NCBI GenBank assembly: GCA_039182125.1
Contig: JBCDCH010000040.1
Span: forward strand, 1 to 36,026
Direction of reading: 5' to 3'
From: Planctomycetota bacterium
GTDB lineage: Bacteria; Planctomycetota; Phycisphaerae; Tepidisphaerales; Tepidisphaeraceae
Length of the DNA stretch: 36,026 nucleotides
Shown: in pieces, positions 27,146 through 34,616 of the stretch
Position numbering within the stretch: position 1 is the first letter of the stretch
How the letters are laid out: every line of letters starts with the position of its first letter
Made by a program: the position numbers and the translations under genes
Notes under the pieces: generated by a model
Databases searched by the model: none
Seen by the model: the letters and a program-made list of their open reading frames with translations, nothing else
What the model was told of the DNA's origin: nothing

Positions 27146-28309
27146 TTACTTGCTGCCGCGCCGCAGAAGGACGGCGGGGACGGTCGAAAGGATGATGCCG
27201 ATGTCACGCAGCGGCGTGCGGTGCCGCAGGTAACGCAGGTCCATCCGCATCCATTCGTCGAACGAGACACGGCTACGACCCTCGACCTGCCAGATACACG
27301 TCAGGCCCGGCGCGACGTCGAGACGGGCGGCCTGCCAGCGAGAGCAGCCGGCCTGTTCGTCGACCGGCAACGGCCGCGGGCCCACGAGCGACATGTCGCC
27401 CTTGAGGATGTTGAACAGCTGCGGGAGTTCGTCGAGACTGGTCACGCGGAGGAACCGGCCGAACTTGGTGATCCGCGGGTCGTCGGTGAGCTTGAACGCC
27501 GGGCCGTCCTGCTCGCTGATCGCCCGCAGTGCGGCTTTCTGAGCCTCGGCGTCGACGACCATCGTGCGGAACTTGTAGATCATGAACGGCGCGCCGCCGA
27601 AGCCGCTGCGCTTTTGCATGAAGAAGATCGGGCCGGGGCTGGTGAACTTGATGCCCAGCGCGACCGCCGCCATCACCGGCCCGGCCACGAGCAACGCCCC
27701 GCCCGCGGCCGTGATGTCGATCGCGCGCTTCCAGATCGGCGTGCGGTGACGAAGGATCTTTTGAAGCCGGCCGTCGGTGTCGCAGTCGGCGTCGTCGCCG
27801 TAGCTCAGCACATGGCTCGACACGTCGATGCCGAACCGCCGAAGCGTCGCGCAGGCACGGTCGGCCAAGCTGCGTGCCCCCTCGTGGTCGGCGTCGTGGA
27901 GCAGCGCGACGGCGGTGCGGTCGTCGTGCCAGCCGACAATGTCACCACCCCGGGCCGCGCGGAGCAGCGTGCGGGCCATCCGCAACCGGGCGGCCTTCGC
28001 GAAGCGCTTGTTCGTGCTCGGCTCGATCCGCAGGTACAGCAGCGCGAAGCAACCGCCCAAACGATCGATCCGGGCCCGACGGCGATGTACCGCACGGCGA
28101 AAGCTGCCGGAGTCGAGCACCTCGTCAAGATGCAGGTTGATCTTGCGTTCGGGCAGTTCCGGCGCGGGCGCGAGTCGCAACATCTGCTGCGACTCCACCC
28201 GCGGAGCGGCTTCCTGGAGCGGCGGTGATGCGAGCGCCGCGGTTGAGTTGGCTGCTGGCACTTTCTCTCCCAAAAGCTCGGACCGGCCTCCACACGGCCG
28301 AGCGGTCAT
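27146..28309 (-). CDS. Initiating sugar transferase with N-terminal GGDEF-like domain
   Basis: The C-terminal 200 residues are a complete bacterial sugar transferase (WcaJ/RfbP catalytic type): K-R-A-I-D-I-T, one hydrophobic helix, QKRSGFGGAPFMIYKFRTM, SLDELPQLFNILKGDMSLVGPRP and PGLTCIWQVEGRS. It transfers a sugar-1-phosphate to undecaprenyl phosphate. Instead of the usual four-helix/CoA-binding N-terminal part there is a soluble domain of about 130 residues (RLGGCFALLYLRIE, RGGDIVGWHDDRTAVALLH) that looks like a degenerate GGDEF domain without the catalytic GGDEF residues. A Pro/Ala linker precedes it. The start is uncertain: ATG 28384 or 28309 are open, and ATG 28183 has the best ribosome-binding site (GGAG, 9 nt). 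Confidence 0.88.
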   Translation of the reverse strand: MTARPCGGRSELLGEKVPAANSTAALASPPLQEAAPRVESQQMLRLAPAPELPERKINLHLDEVLDSGSFRRAVHRRRARIDRLGGCFALLYLRIEPSTNKRFAKAARLRMARTLLRAARGGDIVGWHDDRTAVALLHDADHEGARSLADRACATLRRFGIDVSSHVLSYGDDADCDTDGRLQKILRHRTPIWKRAIDITAAGGALLVAGPVMAAVALGIKFTSPGPIFFMQKRSGFGGAPFMIYKFRTMVVDAEAQKAALRAISEQDGPAFKLTDDPRITKFGRFLRVTSLDELPQLFNILKGDMSLVGPRPLPVDEQAGCSRWQAARLDVAPGLTCIWQVEGRSRVSFDEWMRMDLRYLRHRTPLRDIGIILSTVPAVLLRRGSK

Positions 28310-28440
28310 TCTCCCAATCCATCGATCACACGGGGCATGACTTCCGCATGGCCGAACGATGTGTTCCAACCCCGGATACGTCATCGGGGTGCCAGCCTTC
28401 GAGATCGATCAACCGATGCCTCCCAACATCGGCCGGCGAC

Positions 28441-30534
28441 TCAGGCGCTGGCGGCCATCTTCGGGCCGTCCCCGGAGTACGCGATGCGTCCCGAGGTCGG
28501 CATGTTCATCAGCAGCAGGCCGCTCACGTTCGCGCCCATGTCCAGCAACCGGTCGCGGGCCTGCTCGGCCCGGCGGCGATCGCTGTTGCCGCCACGCATC
28601 ACGAGCATCGTCGCGTCGGTCGCGCTGGCCGCGATCCGGGCCGCGTCGCCGTTGCTCTCGGCCGCGGCATCAATTAGGACCACGTCGTACTGCTCACGCA
28701 TCTGGTTCAACGCCTCGTCCAACCGCTGGCCGCCGAGCAGAACCTCGGCCTCGTCGCCACGAATGTCGCCGGCGGTGAGCAGGCTCAGCCCGTCGACACC
28801 GCTTGGGCGGGCAAGGTCGGACACGTTGCCGTTGCCACGCAGCACGTCGGCGAGGCCGTCCTCGTTGGGCTTGTCGAAGACTTCGTGCATGTCGGGCTTT
28901 TCGAGATCGGCGTCGACCACGAGCACCCGCTTGCCGAGCGCGGCCAGCGACACGGCCAACGACCCCGTCGCAACGGTCCGGCCCTGACGCTGGGTCGGGC
29001 TGGTGACGAGGATGGTCTTGGCCCCCGCGAAATCGCCGGCCAAAAGCTCATCGGCCAACTCGACGGCCTCCGCCGCGAAGCCGAGCCCGGGCTCCTCGAT
29101 CGGCGCCAACGCCAAACGGCGTCGGTTGGCCCCGTCCATCGCAGGCAGCGTGCCGATGACCGGGAGGGCCATCGTTTCGGACACGCTTTTCTCCCCTGCC
29201 GGAAGACGTGGGGCGTTCGATTCGGCGACGAGGGCCAACAGGATGCCCGCGATCAAACCGAACGCTCCGGCGGCGACCATCGTCGTCGCGAGCTGCGGCG
29301 TGACGTTGTCGTTGTCGGTGCTGGCTTCCTGGGCGACGGTGATCTGCAGGTCCTTGGTGTCCTGCGACAATGCGGCGGTCACGATCGACTTGTCGAGCTC
29401 GTCGATCTGATCTTCGAGCCGCGTCAGGTCGCCTTCGAGCAACGCGATCTCGTAAAGGTTGCCGGTTTGCTCGACACCCTGCTCGCGGAGGCCTTCGACC
29501 TCCTGCATGAGTTGTTCTTCGAGTTGACGGGAAGCGTCGAAGTTGCCGCGGGCGACGGCGACCTGGGTCGCGCGCAGCTTGGCGATGTCGGCGGCGACGC
29601 GGCGGACCTGCGGGTGGCTGGGCAGGTACGTCTGCCGGAGCGTCTGCAACCGCTGCTCGAGGCCGACGATCCGCTGGCGGATCAGTTCCTCGCTCTCCCC
29701 GCTGAGCATCATGGTCGAACCGTCCTCGGCGTTCATGCGATCCTGCGGATCCGTCTGCTCGTAGGCGGCGAGTGCCCGGTCGTAGTTGTTCTTGGCCTTC
29801 ATCGTGGCCTGCTTGGCCTCGACGAGCTGGCCGCTGAGGGCCTGAAGCTCGATGAGCACCATGTTCCCGCCATCGCCCATCGGAACACCGCCCGAACTGT
29901 TCTTCAGCTCAAGAATGCGGTTGCGGGTGGTCGCGAGCTTGGCTTCCTTGTTGGCCCGTTGGGCTTCGAGGATGGTGATGACATCGCTGGCGTTGCCGCG
30001 GTCCTGCTCAACACGCAGATTCTTGTACGCGCTCATGACGGCATCAACGATCGAGCGGATTTCCGGCTGGCTCTCGCCGCGGAGTTCAACATTGATCAGG
30101 CCGCTGTCGCGATCGACCGATACGCCGAGCTGTTTCTTGAGCTGTTGGATGCGGGTGCTGTCCGTGCTGAACCACGGGCTGTCCATGACGAGCCCTCCCT
30201 CTTCGTTCTTGGCCTGAAGGGCACGGAAGAGCACTTCGTCGGTCGTGAGCAACCGGGCCTCCGCGTGACGGAACAGCAGGGCCGATTGGGCATCGACGCG
30301 ATCGTTGTCACTCAACGCGACCGGTGCACCGGGCTCGACCCGCACCAGCCCGACCGCCGAGTACGTCCGCGGCCACACCGAGTAATACACCAACCCCAAC
30401 AGTAACGCCCCGAGCAACATCGCGAGCACGACGGCCTTGCGCCGGGCGAGAACGCCGATGAGCGTGTCGTGCACGGCGGGCAAAGGTTGAACGGCGTGGG
30501 GCGATGCTTGAGACAAGGCGTGAGAATCGGTCAT
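28441..30534 (-). CDS. Wzz/BY-kinase-like chain-length protein with degenerate ATP site
   Basis: This 697-residue protein has the Wzz plus bacterial tyrosine-kinase architecture. It has an inner-membrane helix (about 34-52), a long periplasmic coiled-coil domain, a second membrane helix (about 418-437) and a cytoplasmic P-loop domain (about 480-680). Walker A' (KRVLVVDADLEKPD, 535-548) and Walker B (YDVVLID, 616-622) are present. The Walker A (TSPTQRQGRT, 511-520) has Arg in place of the first Gly and Arg519 for the catalytic Lys. The C-terminus has one Tyr (686) instead of a tyrosine cluster. It may be a pseudokinase that controls chain length structurally. It is the first gene of the exopolysaccharide run. 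Confidence 0.9.
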   Translation of the reverse strand: MTDSHALSQASPHAVQPLPAVHDTLIGVLARRKAVVLAMLLGALLLGLVYYSVWPRTYSAVGLVRVEPGAPVALSDNDRVDAQSALLFRHAEARLLTTDEVLFRALQAKNEEGGLVMDSPWFSTDSTRIQQLKKQLGVSVDRDSGLINVELRGESQPEIRSIVDAVMSAYKNLRVEQDRGNASDVITILEAQRANKEAKLATTRNRILELKNSSGGVPMGDGGNMVLIELQALSGQLVEAKQATMKAKNNYDRALAAYEQTDPQDRMNAEDGSTMMLSGESEELIRQRIVGLEQRLQTLRQTYLPSHPQVRRVAADIAKLRATQVAVARGNFDASRQLEEQLMQEVEGLREQGVEQTGNLYEIALLEGDLTRLEDQIDELDKSIVTAALSQDTKDLQITVAQEASTDNDNVTPQLATTMVAAGAFGLIAGILLALVAESNAPRLPAGEKSVSETMALPVIGTLPAMDGANRRRLALAPIEEPGLGFAAEAVELADELLAGDFAGAKTILVTSPTQRQGRTVATGSLAVSLAALGKRVLVVDADLEKPDMHEVFDKPNEDGLADVLRGNGNVSDLARPSGVDGLSLLTAGDIRGDEAEVLLGGQRLDEALNQMREQYDVVLIDAAAESNGDAARIAASATDATMLVMRGGNSDRRRAEQARDRLLDMGANVSGLLLMNMPTSGRIAYSGDGPKMAASA

Positions 30535-31041
30535 CGTGAGGGTCCTGGGCCGGCGTTGGGTCTTGTCGGTCGGGTGTACGGTCTTGCGGCGCGGCGGCGC
30601 CTTTATCCAACGTCGGTTATTTCGGTCCGACGGGTTACAACGCCCGCGCGGAACACACGATCCACGATCGCATCCCTTTCGGGACGCGTCTCCTTACGTC
30701 GGGGGTACCCGACGCACCTCCACAGAACAGATCACTGCCAAAAACACGGCCGAAGCCGGCAGAAACCTCCGCCCCCGCAATCAACCGCCCGTTACCCGGA
30801 GAACGCCGGTGGGCGAATGCTTCATAACATAGCCGATGACTCGTCAGTCGCGAGAAGATTCTCAACGGAAAACGACCCAAACCGGCCAATGCCTGGACAA
30901 TCTGTAAGGATTATCGGGCCGGCTTGCAAGCATGTTTTCGGGTCCCGCAAGTCCTAGCCACGCATCGGGGCAACGTTTTCGCCCGGATCGTCCGATAGCG
31001 ACAAAAGCACTCACCCGTCGTACCGCCCATTTTCAAGCCCC
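30535..31041. other. Divergent intergenic region between exopolysaccharide and Ubl operons
   Basis: This 507-bp stretch without a convincing gene must hold both divergent promoters. On the minus strand it contains two neighbouring hairpins near 30672-30714 (see separate entry). No clear -35/-10 pair, transcription-factor palindrome or known riboswitch was recognised. Confidence 0.5.
30672..30714 (-). promoter_or_regulatory. Two-hairpin leader element upstream of exopolysaccharide operon
   Basis: On the minus strand a perfect 7-bp stem with a 4-base loop (30697-30714) is followed by a second 7-bp stem, including one G-U pair, closed by a GAAA (GNRA) tetraloop (about 30672-30689). It lies about 140-180 nt before the first start codon. 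The pairing is seen in the sequence; regulation is an inference, and it does not match the c-di-GMP riboswitch consensus as I know it. Confidence 0.35.
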
Positions 31042-31350
31042 ATGACCGAACCCAACCCCACCGCCGAACCGCAAGTCCTCGTCGAAATCTGGGACGCCAC
31101 GGGTAACAAACGCCAGGAAGTACAGATGCCCACCGACGAGCCGCTCGAGCGAATCCTCGCGGTGCTCATCGACCGCATGAAGTTCCCCCGCACCGGCCCT
31201 GACGGGAACCTGCTCAGCTACAAGGTCCACCACCGCCGCACCGGCAAACAGCTCGCCGAGGACGCCACGCTGGCCGACGCCGGCGTGCAAGCCGGCGACG
31301 TGCTACGTCTCATGCCCGAGATCACCGCAGGAGCCGACGCCGATGGCTGA
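31042..31350 (+). CDS. Ubiquitin-like protein (beta-grasp Ubl)
   Basis: The 102-residue product has a single beta-grasp-type domain (about 10-92). It opens with the V-L-V-E-I-W-D strand, then a helix (L-E-R-I-L-A-V-L-I-D-R), and ends L-A-E-D-A-T-L-A-D-A-G-V-Q-A-G-D-V-L-R-L, the ubiquitin-like finish. An 11-residue flexible tail ends in Asp-Gly at the C-terminus, so the last residue is Gly102; another Gly is at 97. A terminal glycine is what an E1 needs for adenylation. It also resembles YukD/EsaB, but no type VII secretion genes are nearby, and its partners are E1, JAB and E2. The stop codon overlaps the E1 start by 8 nt. Similarity is by eye. Confidence 0.8.
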   Translation: MTEPNPTAEPQVLVEIWDATGNKRQEVQMPTDEPLERILAVLIDRMKFPRTGPDGNLLSYKVHHRRTGKQLAEDATLADAGVQAGDVLRLMPEITAGADADG

Positions 31351-32524
31351 ACCCCTGACCATTTCGACGCGGGATCACCGCTTCTCCCGCTTCGAGCTCA
31401 TCGGCTGGTGGGATCAGCAGCGGCTCGCGTCGGCGAGGGTGATCGTCGTCGGGGCCGGGGCGTTGGGTAACGAATTGCTGAAGAACCTCGCCCTGCTCGG
31501 CGTCGGCCAGCGCGGTCACGGCCACGTCACTATCATCGACATGGACGACATCGAGCACAGCAACCTCTCGCGCAGCGTGCTGTACCGGGCCGAGGACGCG
31601 GGACGCAAGAAGGCCGAGGTCGCGGCCGAGCGGGCGGCGGAGATTTATCCGGACATGGACGCCCGCGCCGTCGTCGGGGACGTGAAGCTCGATCTCGGGC
31701 TCGGTGCTTTTCGTGAAGCCGACGTGGTTCTGGGCGGGCTCGACAACCGCGAAGCACGCCTTGCCATCAACCGCGCCTGCTACCGCGTCGGCACGCCGTG
31801 GGTCGACGGCGCGATCCAGGTCGTCGACGGCATCGCCCGCGTCTTCGTCCCACCCGGGGCGTGCTACGAGTGCACGATGAACAAGACCGACTGGCAGGTG
31901 CTTCAGCATCGCCGGTCGTGTGCCGGGCTGTCGCGCAAGGAAATGGAAGGCGGCAAAGTGCCCACCACCCCGACCGTCGGCAGCATCATCGCGGGCGTGC
32001 AAGTACAAGAAGCCGTCAAGCTCCTGCACGGCATCGACACCATCGCCGGCAAGGGCTGGAGCTTCAACGGTGCCGCCACCGACGCCTGGCAGACCGAGTA
32101 CGACCGCAAGGAAGATTGCCTCAGCCACGACCCGCTGCTCGACGTCCGGCCCGTCGGCACCGATTCGACCTTCGGCGGCCTTCTCGAAGAAGCCACCCGG
32201 CTCGGCGCTCCAAACCTGGAACTGCCCAAGACGCTCTTGCGCGGGTTTCGGTCCGAAACCGGCGAGTTCGAGCCGGTCGACGATTTATTGGAACGCGTAT
32301 CGGCCGAACGGCTTTCGGACCCGCGGACCGGCGCTGCGCGACATGTGGTTACATTGGACGCCGTTTCAACCGATACGACCGGCACAGGCCCGAACTTGCT
32401 TGGGTTGCGACCTGCCGACGTTGGCTTTCCGTCGCACGAGATTTTCACCGCACGCACCCCTGCGGGCGCGATCGGGCTTGAACTCTCCGACGACACCGTC
32501 GAGGACGAACTGGAACTGGAATGA
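31343..32524 (+). CDS. E1-like Ubl-activating enzyme (ThiF/MoeB fold)
   Basis: A 393-residue E1-like protein. The adenylation domain shows V-V-G-A-G-A-L-G-N-E (ATP loop), I-D-M-D-D-I-E-H-S-N-L-S-R-S-V-L with Asn74 and Arg77, Lys90 and G-L-D-N (Asp134). A zinc site is formed by C174-x2-C177 and probably C259-x2-H262, where MoeB has a second C-x-x-C. Cys193 in R-S-C-A-G-L-S lies where ThiF, MoeB and UBA4 carry their reactive cysteine, so it is the likely thioester cysteine. V-G-S-I-I-A-G-V-Q-V-Q-E-A-V-K-L-L follows. Residues 263-393 are an acidic C-terminal extension of unknown fold that could recruit the E2. It starts inside the Ubl gene and ends overlapping the JAB gene (ATGA). Confidence 0.9.
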   Translation: MAEPLTISTRDHRFSRFELIGWWDQQRLASARVIVVGAGALGNELLKNLALLGVGQRGHGHVTIIDMDDIEHSNLSRSVLYRAEDAGRKKAEVAAERAAEIYPDMDARAVVGDVKLDLGLGAFREADVVLGGLDNREARLAINRACYRVGTPWVDGAIQVVDGIARVFVPPGACYECTMNKTDWQVLQHRRSCAGLSRKEMEGGKVPTTPTVGSIIAGVQVQEAVKLLHGIDTIAGKGWSFNGAATDAWQTEYDRKEDCLSHDPLLDVRPVGTDSTFGGLLEEATRLGAPNLELPKTLLRGFRSETGEFEPVDDLLERVSAERLSDPRTGAARHVVTLDAVSTDTTGTGPNLLGLRPADVGFPSHEIFTARTPAGAIGLELSDDTVEDELELE

Positions 32525-33324
32525 GCTCTGACACCGAGCATGCCGCACCCGCCACCGACGCGCCCGAGGACGCGCTGCGGCAGGGTAACGCCAACGGCGA
32601 GCCGACCGCAGCTCAGACCGCCGCCCAGGCGGAGAACGTGCTCGACGCGGCGTCGGTCATCAGCACCAGCCTGCCCCGCCGGTTGATCAAACGGGCCGAC
32701 GGCCAACGCAAGCACGGCTTCCAGGTCGTCATCCGGCGTGGTGCCCATGATGCGATGCTCAAGCACGCCAACAGCCGCACCGACGTCGAGGTCTGCGGCG
32801 TCCTTGCCGGCAACCTCTACCGCGACCACTTCGGCCCGTACCTGCTCATTTCCGCCGCCATCCCCGGTCATGCCGCCAGCCAACGCGGCGCGTCCGTCAC
32901 GTTCACCGCCGAGACGTGGACGAGCGTGATGGAGAAGATGGAATCCGACCACGCCGACCGGAAGATGGCCGGCTGGTACCACACCCACCCGGACTTCGGC
33001 GTCTTCCTCTCCGACGCGGACGTGTTTATCCATCGCAACTTCTTCGACCTGCCATGGCAGCCGGCGATCGTCGTCGATCCGGTCCGACAGGAGATCGGCA
33101 ACTTCGTCTGGCGCGGGGGCAACCCCGAACGCGAGCCGTGGATCATCGAGGAGGAGAACGCCACCACCAACTGGCGCAAGATCCAACAGAACGGCGGCAC
33201 CTCCGGCCCGACCGGCAAACTCGGTGGCTTTTTTAGTGCCGTCGTCACGCCGGTCTTGTTCGTCCTGCTCGTGGTCGCCCTGATCGCCGGGCTGTGGTTG
33301 GCCCTGTATTTCCTCGAGTTCTAA
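32521..33324 (+). CDS. Membrane-anchored JAB/JAMM isopeptidase
   Basis: A 267-residue JAB1/MPN metalloprotease. The JAMM zinc motif is complete: Glu90 (E-V-C-G-V-L-A-G) and H-T-H-P-D-F-G-V-F-L-S-D-A-D (His154, His156, Ser164, Asp167). The first 50 residues are Ala/Thr-rich and probably disordered. A single hydrophobic helix at about 242-264 with only a few residues after it makes it a tail-anchored protein with the catalytic domain in the cytoplasm. It should trim or remove the Ubl from targets. Its ATG overlaps the E1 stop codon by 4 nt. Confidence 0.9.
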   Translation: MSSDTEHAAPATDAPEDALRQGNANGEPTAAQTAAQAENVLDAASVISTSLPRRLIKRADGQRKHGFQVVIRRGAHDAMLKHANSRTDVEVCGVLAGNLYRDHFGPYLLISAAIPGHAASQRGASVTFTAETWTSVMEKMESDHADRKMAGWYHTHPDFGVFLSDADVFIHRNFFDLPWQPAIVVDPVRQEIGNFVWRGGNPEREPWIIEEENATTNWRKIQQNGGTSGPTGKLGGFFSAVVTPVLFVLLVVALIAGLWLALYFLEF

Positions 33325-33356
33325 GCTCGCGCTCTCATCTGTACCCGAGCCATCCC

Positions 33357-34595
33357 ATGTCCGATCCGCTGATCATCACCCGCGACGAGCTACACAGCGA
33401 CAACGTCGAAAAGACGCTCCGCGAGCACAAGCAAATCTCGCAGACCAAGTCGCACTACGAAAACGCCAAGGTCGTCTCGCGCGTCGCCAAGCAACAGCCG
33501 TCGCTTCTGCAACGGGCGGCGGTGTACCTCACGCTCTTCGGACTGCTCGGCGGACTGCTCGGCTGGGGCATCGGCCAGTTCCTGCACCTGCGCCCCGACG
33601 TCCAGGCCCGGGCCAACGCCGCACTCAACGAACGCGCCGCCATTCAATCGCAGATCAGCCAAGGCACGCTCGATCCCGAGGTCGCGGCCTTCCAGCTGTC
33701 CGACCTCGACCGCGTCTACGGCAACAACCCGTTCTATCAAGTCGAGACCGATCCGACGCTCGGAGCCGACGAGCGGACGGCCAAATCGCTGGCGCTGCTC
33801 GATCGCGAGCGGACCAAGGACCGCATCGCCGACGTGCTGCTCTTCGCGATCGCCGGTGCGTTTCTCGGTGCGGCGCTCAGTGCGGCCGAGCCGGCGGTCG
33901 GTCGGAACTGGACGGCCACCCTGCGGTTCGCGGCGGTGGGAGCGACGGTCGGCTTCGTCGGCGGAGCTGCCGCCGGGCTCATCGCGGTGCCGCTGCAAAC
34001 CCTCATCACCGGTGGCGTCGACACCGTGCCGTCGGAGCGGCAACTGATTCTCGCCCGCGCCGCCGTCTGGGGCGTGCTCGGAATGTGCCTCGCGGCCGCG
34101 CCCGGCGTGGCCATGCGTTCGGGCAAGCGGGCCGGCATCGGACTCGTCGCAGGATTGGTCTGTGGGGCCATCGGCGGTGTGCTCTACGGGCCGATCCTTG
34201 AAACCCTCTCCTCCGAGCCGCTCTCACGCCTGGCCGCCCTGCTGCTCATCGGCGGCGGTGCGGGCCTTGCGTCGGCGTGGGTCGAGGACGCGATCAAGGA
34301 CGGCTGGCTCCGCGTCACCGCCGGGCCCATCGCCGGAAAGCAGTTCGTGCTCTACCGCGACCCGACCTACGTCGGCGCGGCCCCGAACAGCCACATTTAC
34401 CTGTTCAACGACAACAAGGTCGGCCGACGCCACGCCGCCGTCCACAAATCCGCCAACGGCTACGAAATCGAAAACCTGCCCCTCGGCGGCCCCACCACCG
34501 TCAACGGCCGGCCCGTCCAACGTGCCAAGCTCCTCCGCGGCGACGTCATCGGCGTCGGCTCGACCAACTTCGAGTTCGGCGAAAAGCCCAAGTGA
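33357..34595 (+). CDS. Multi-pass membrane protein with C-terminal FHA domain
   Basis: The 412-residue product has about six hydrophobic helices (near 54-75, 158-178, 190-216, 231-251, 258-280, 290-310), many Gly-rich, then a cytoplasmic FHA domain at about 318-408. The FHA core is recognisable (Y-V-G-A, N-K-V-G-R-R-H-A-A-V-H, T-V-N-G) but degenerate: the usual G-R is G-A and the phosphothreonine-contacting Ser is Gly (G-R-R-H). ATG 33357 follows the JAB stop codon by 32 bp. It may be the membrane platform of the Ubl system; the family is otherwise unrecognised. Confidence 0.78.
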   Translation: MSDPLIITRDELHSDNVEKTLREHKQISQTKSHYENAKVVSRVAKQQPSLLQRAAVYLTLFGLLGGLLGWGIGQFLHLRPDVQARANAALNERAAIQSQISQGTLDPEVAAFQLSDLDRVYGNNPFYQVETDPTLGADERTAKSLALLDRERTKDRIADVLLFAIAGAFLGAALSAAEPAVGRNWTATLRFAAVGATVGFVGGAAAGLIAVPLQTLITGGVDTVPSERQLILARAAVWGVLGMCLAAAPGVAMRSGKRAGIGLVAGLVCGAIGGVLYGPILETLSSEPLSRLAALLLIGGGAGLASAWVEDAIKDGWLRVTAGPIAGKQFVLYRDPTYVGAAPNSHIYLFNDNKVGRRHAAVHKSANGYEIENLPLGGPTTVNGRPVQRAKLLRGDVIGVGSTNFEFGEKPK

Positions 34596-34616
34596 GCCGA
34601 TAACAAACCGGTGGTC

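Noticed and set aside
30672-30714. c-di-GMP (GEMM) riboswitch
   Set aside because: A GAAA tetraloop is present but the conserved ligand-binding and receptor sequences I would expect are not.
31042-31350. Ubl read as YukD/EsaB of a type VII secretion system
   Set aside because: The fold similarity is real, but no EssC/EccC ATPase or WXG100 genes are present, while E1, JAB, E2 and RING partners follow directly.
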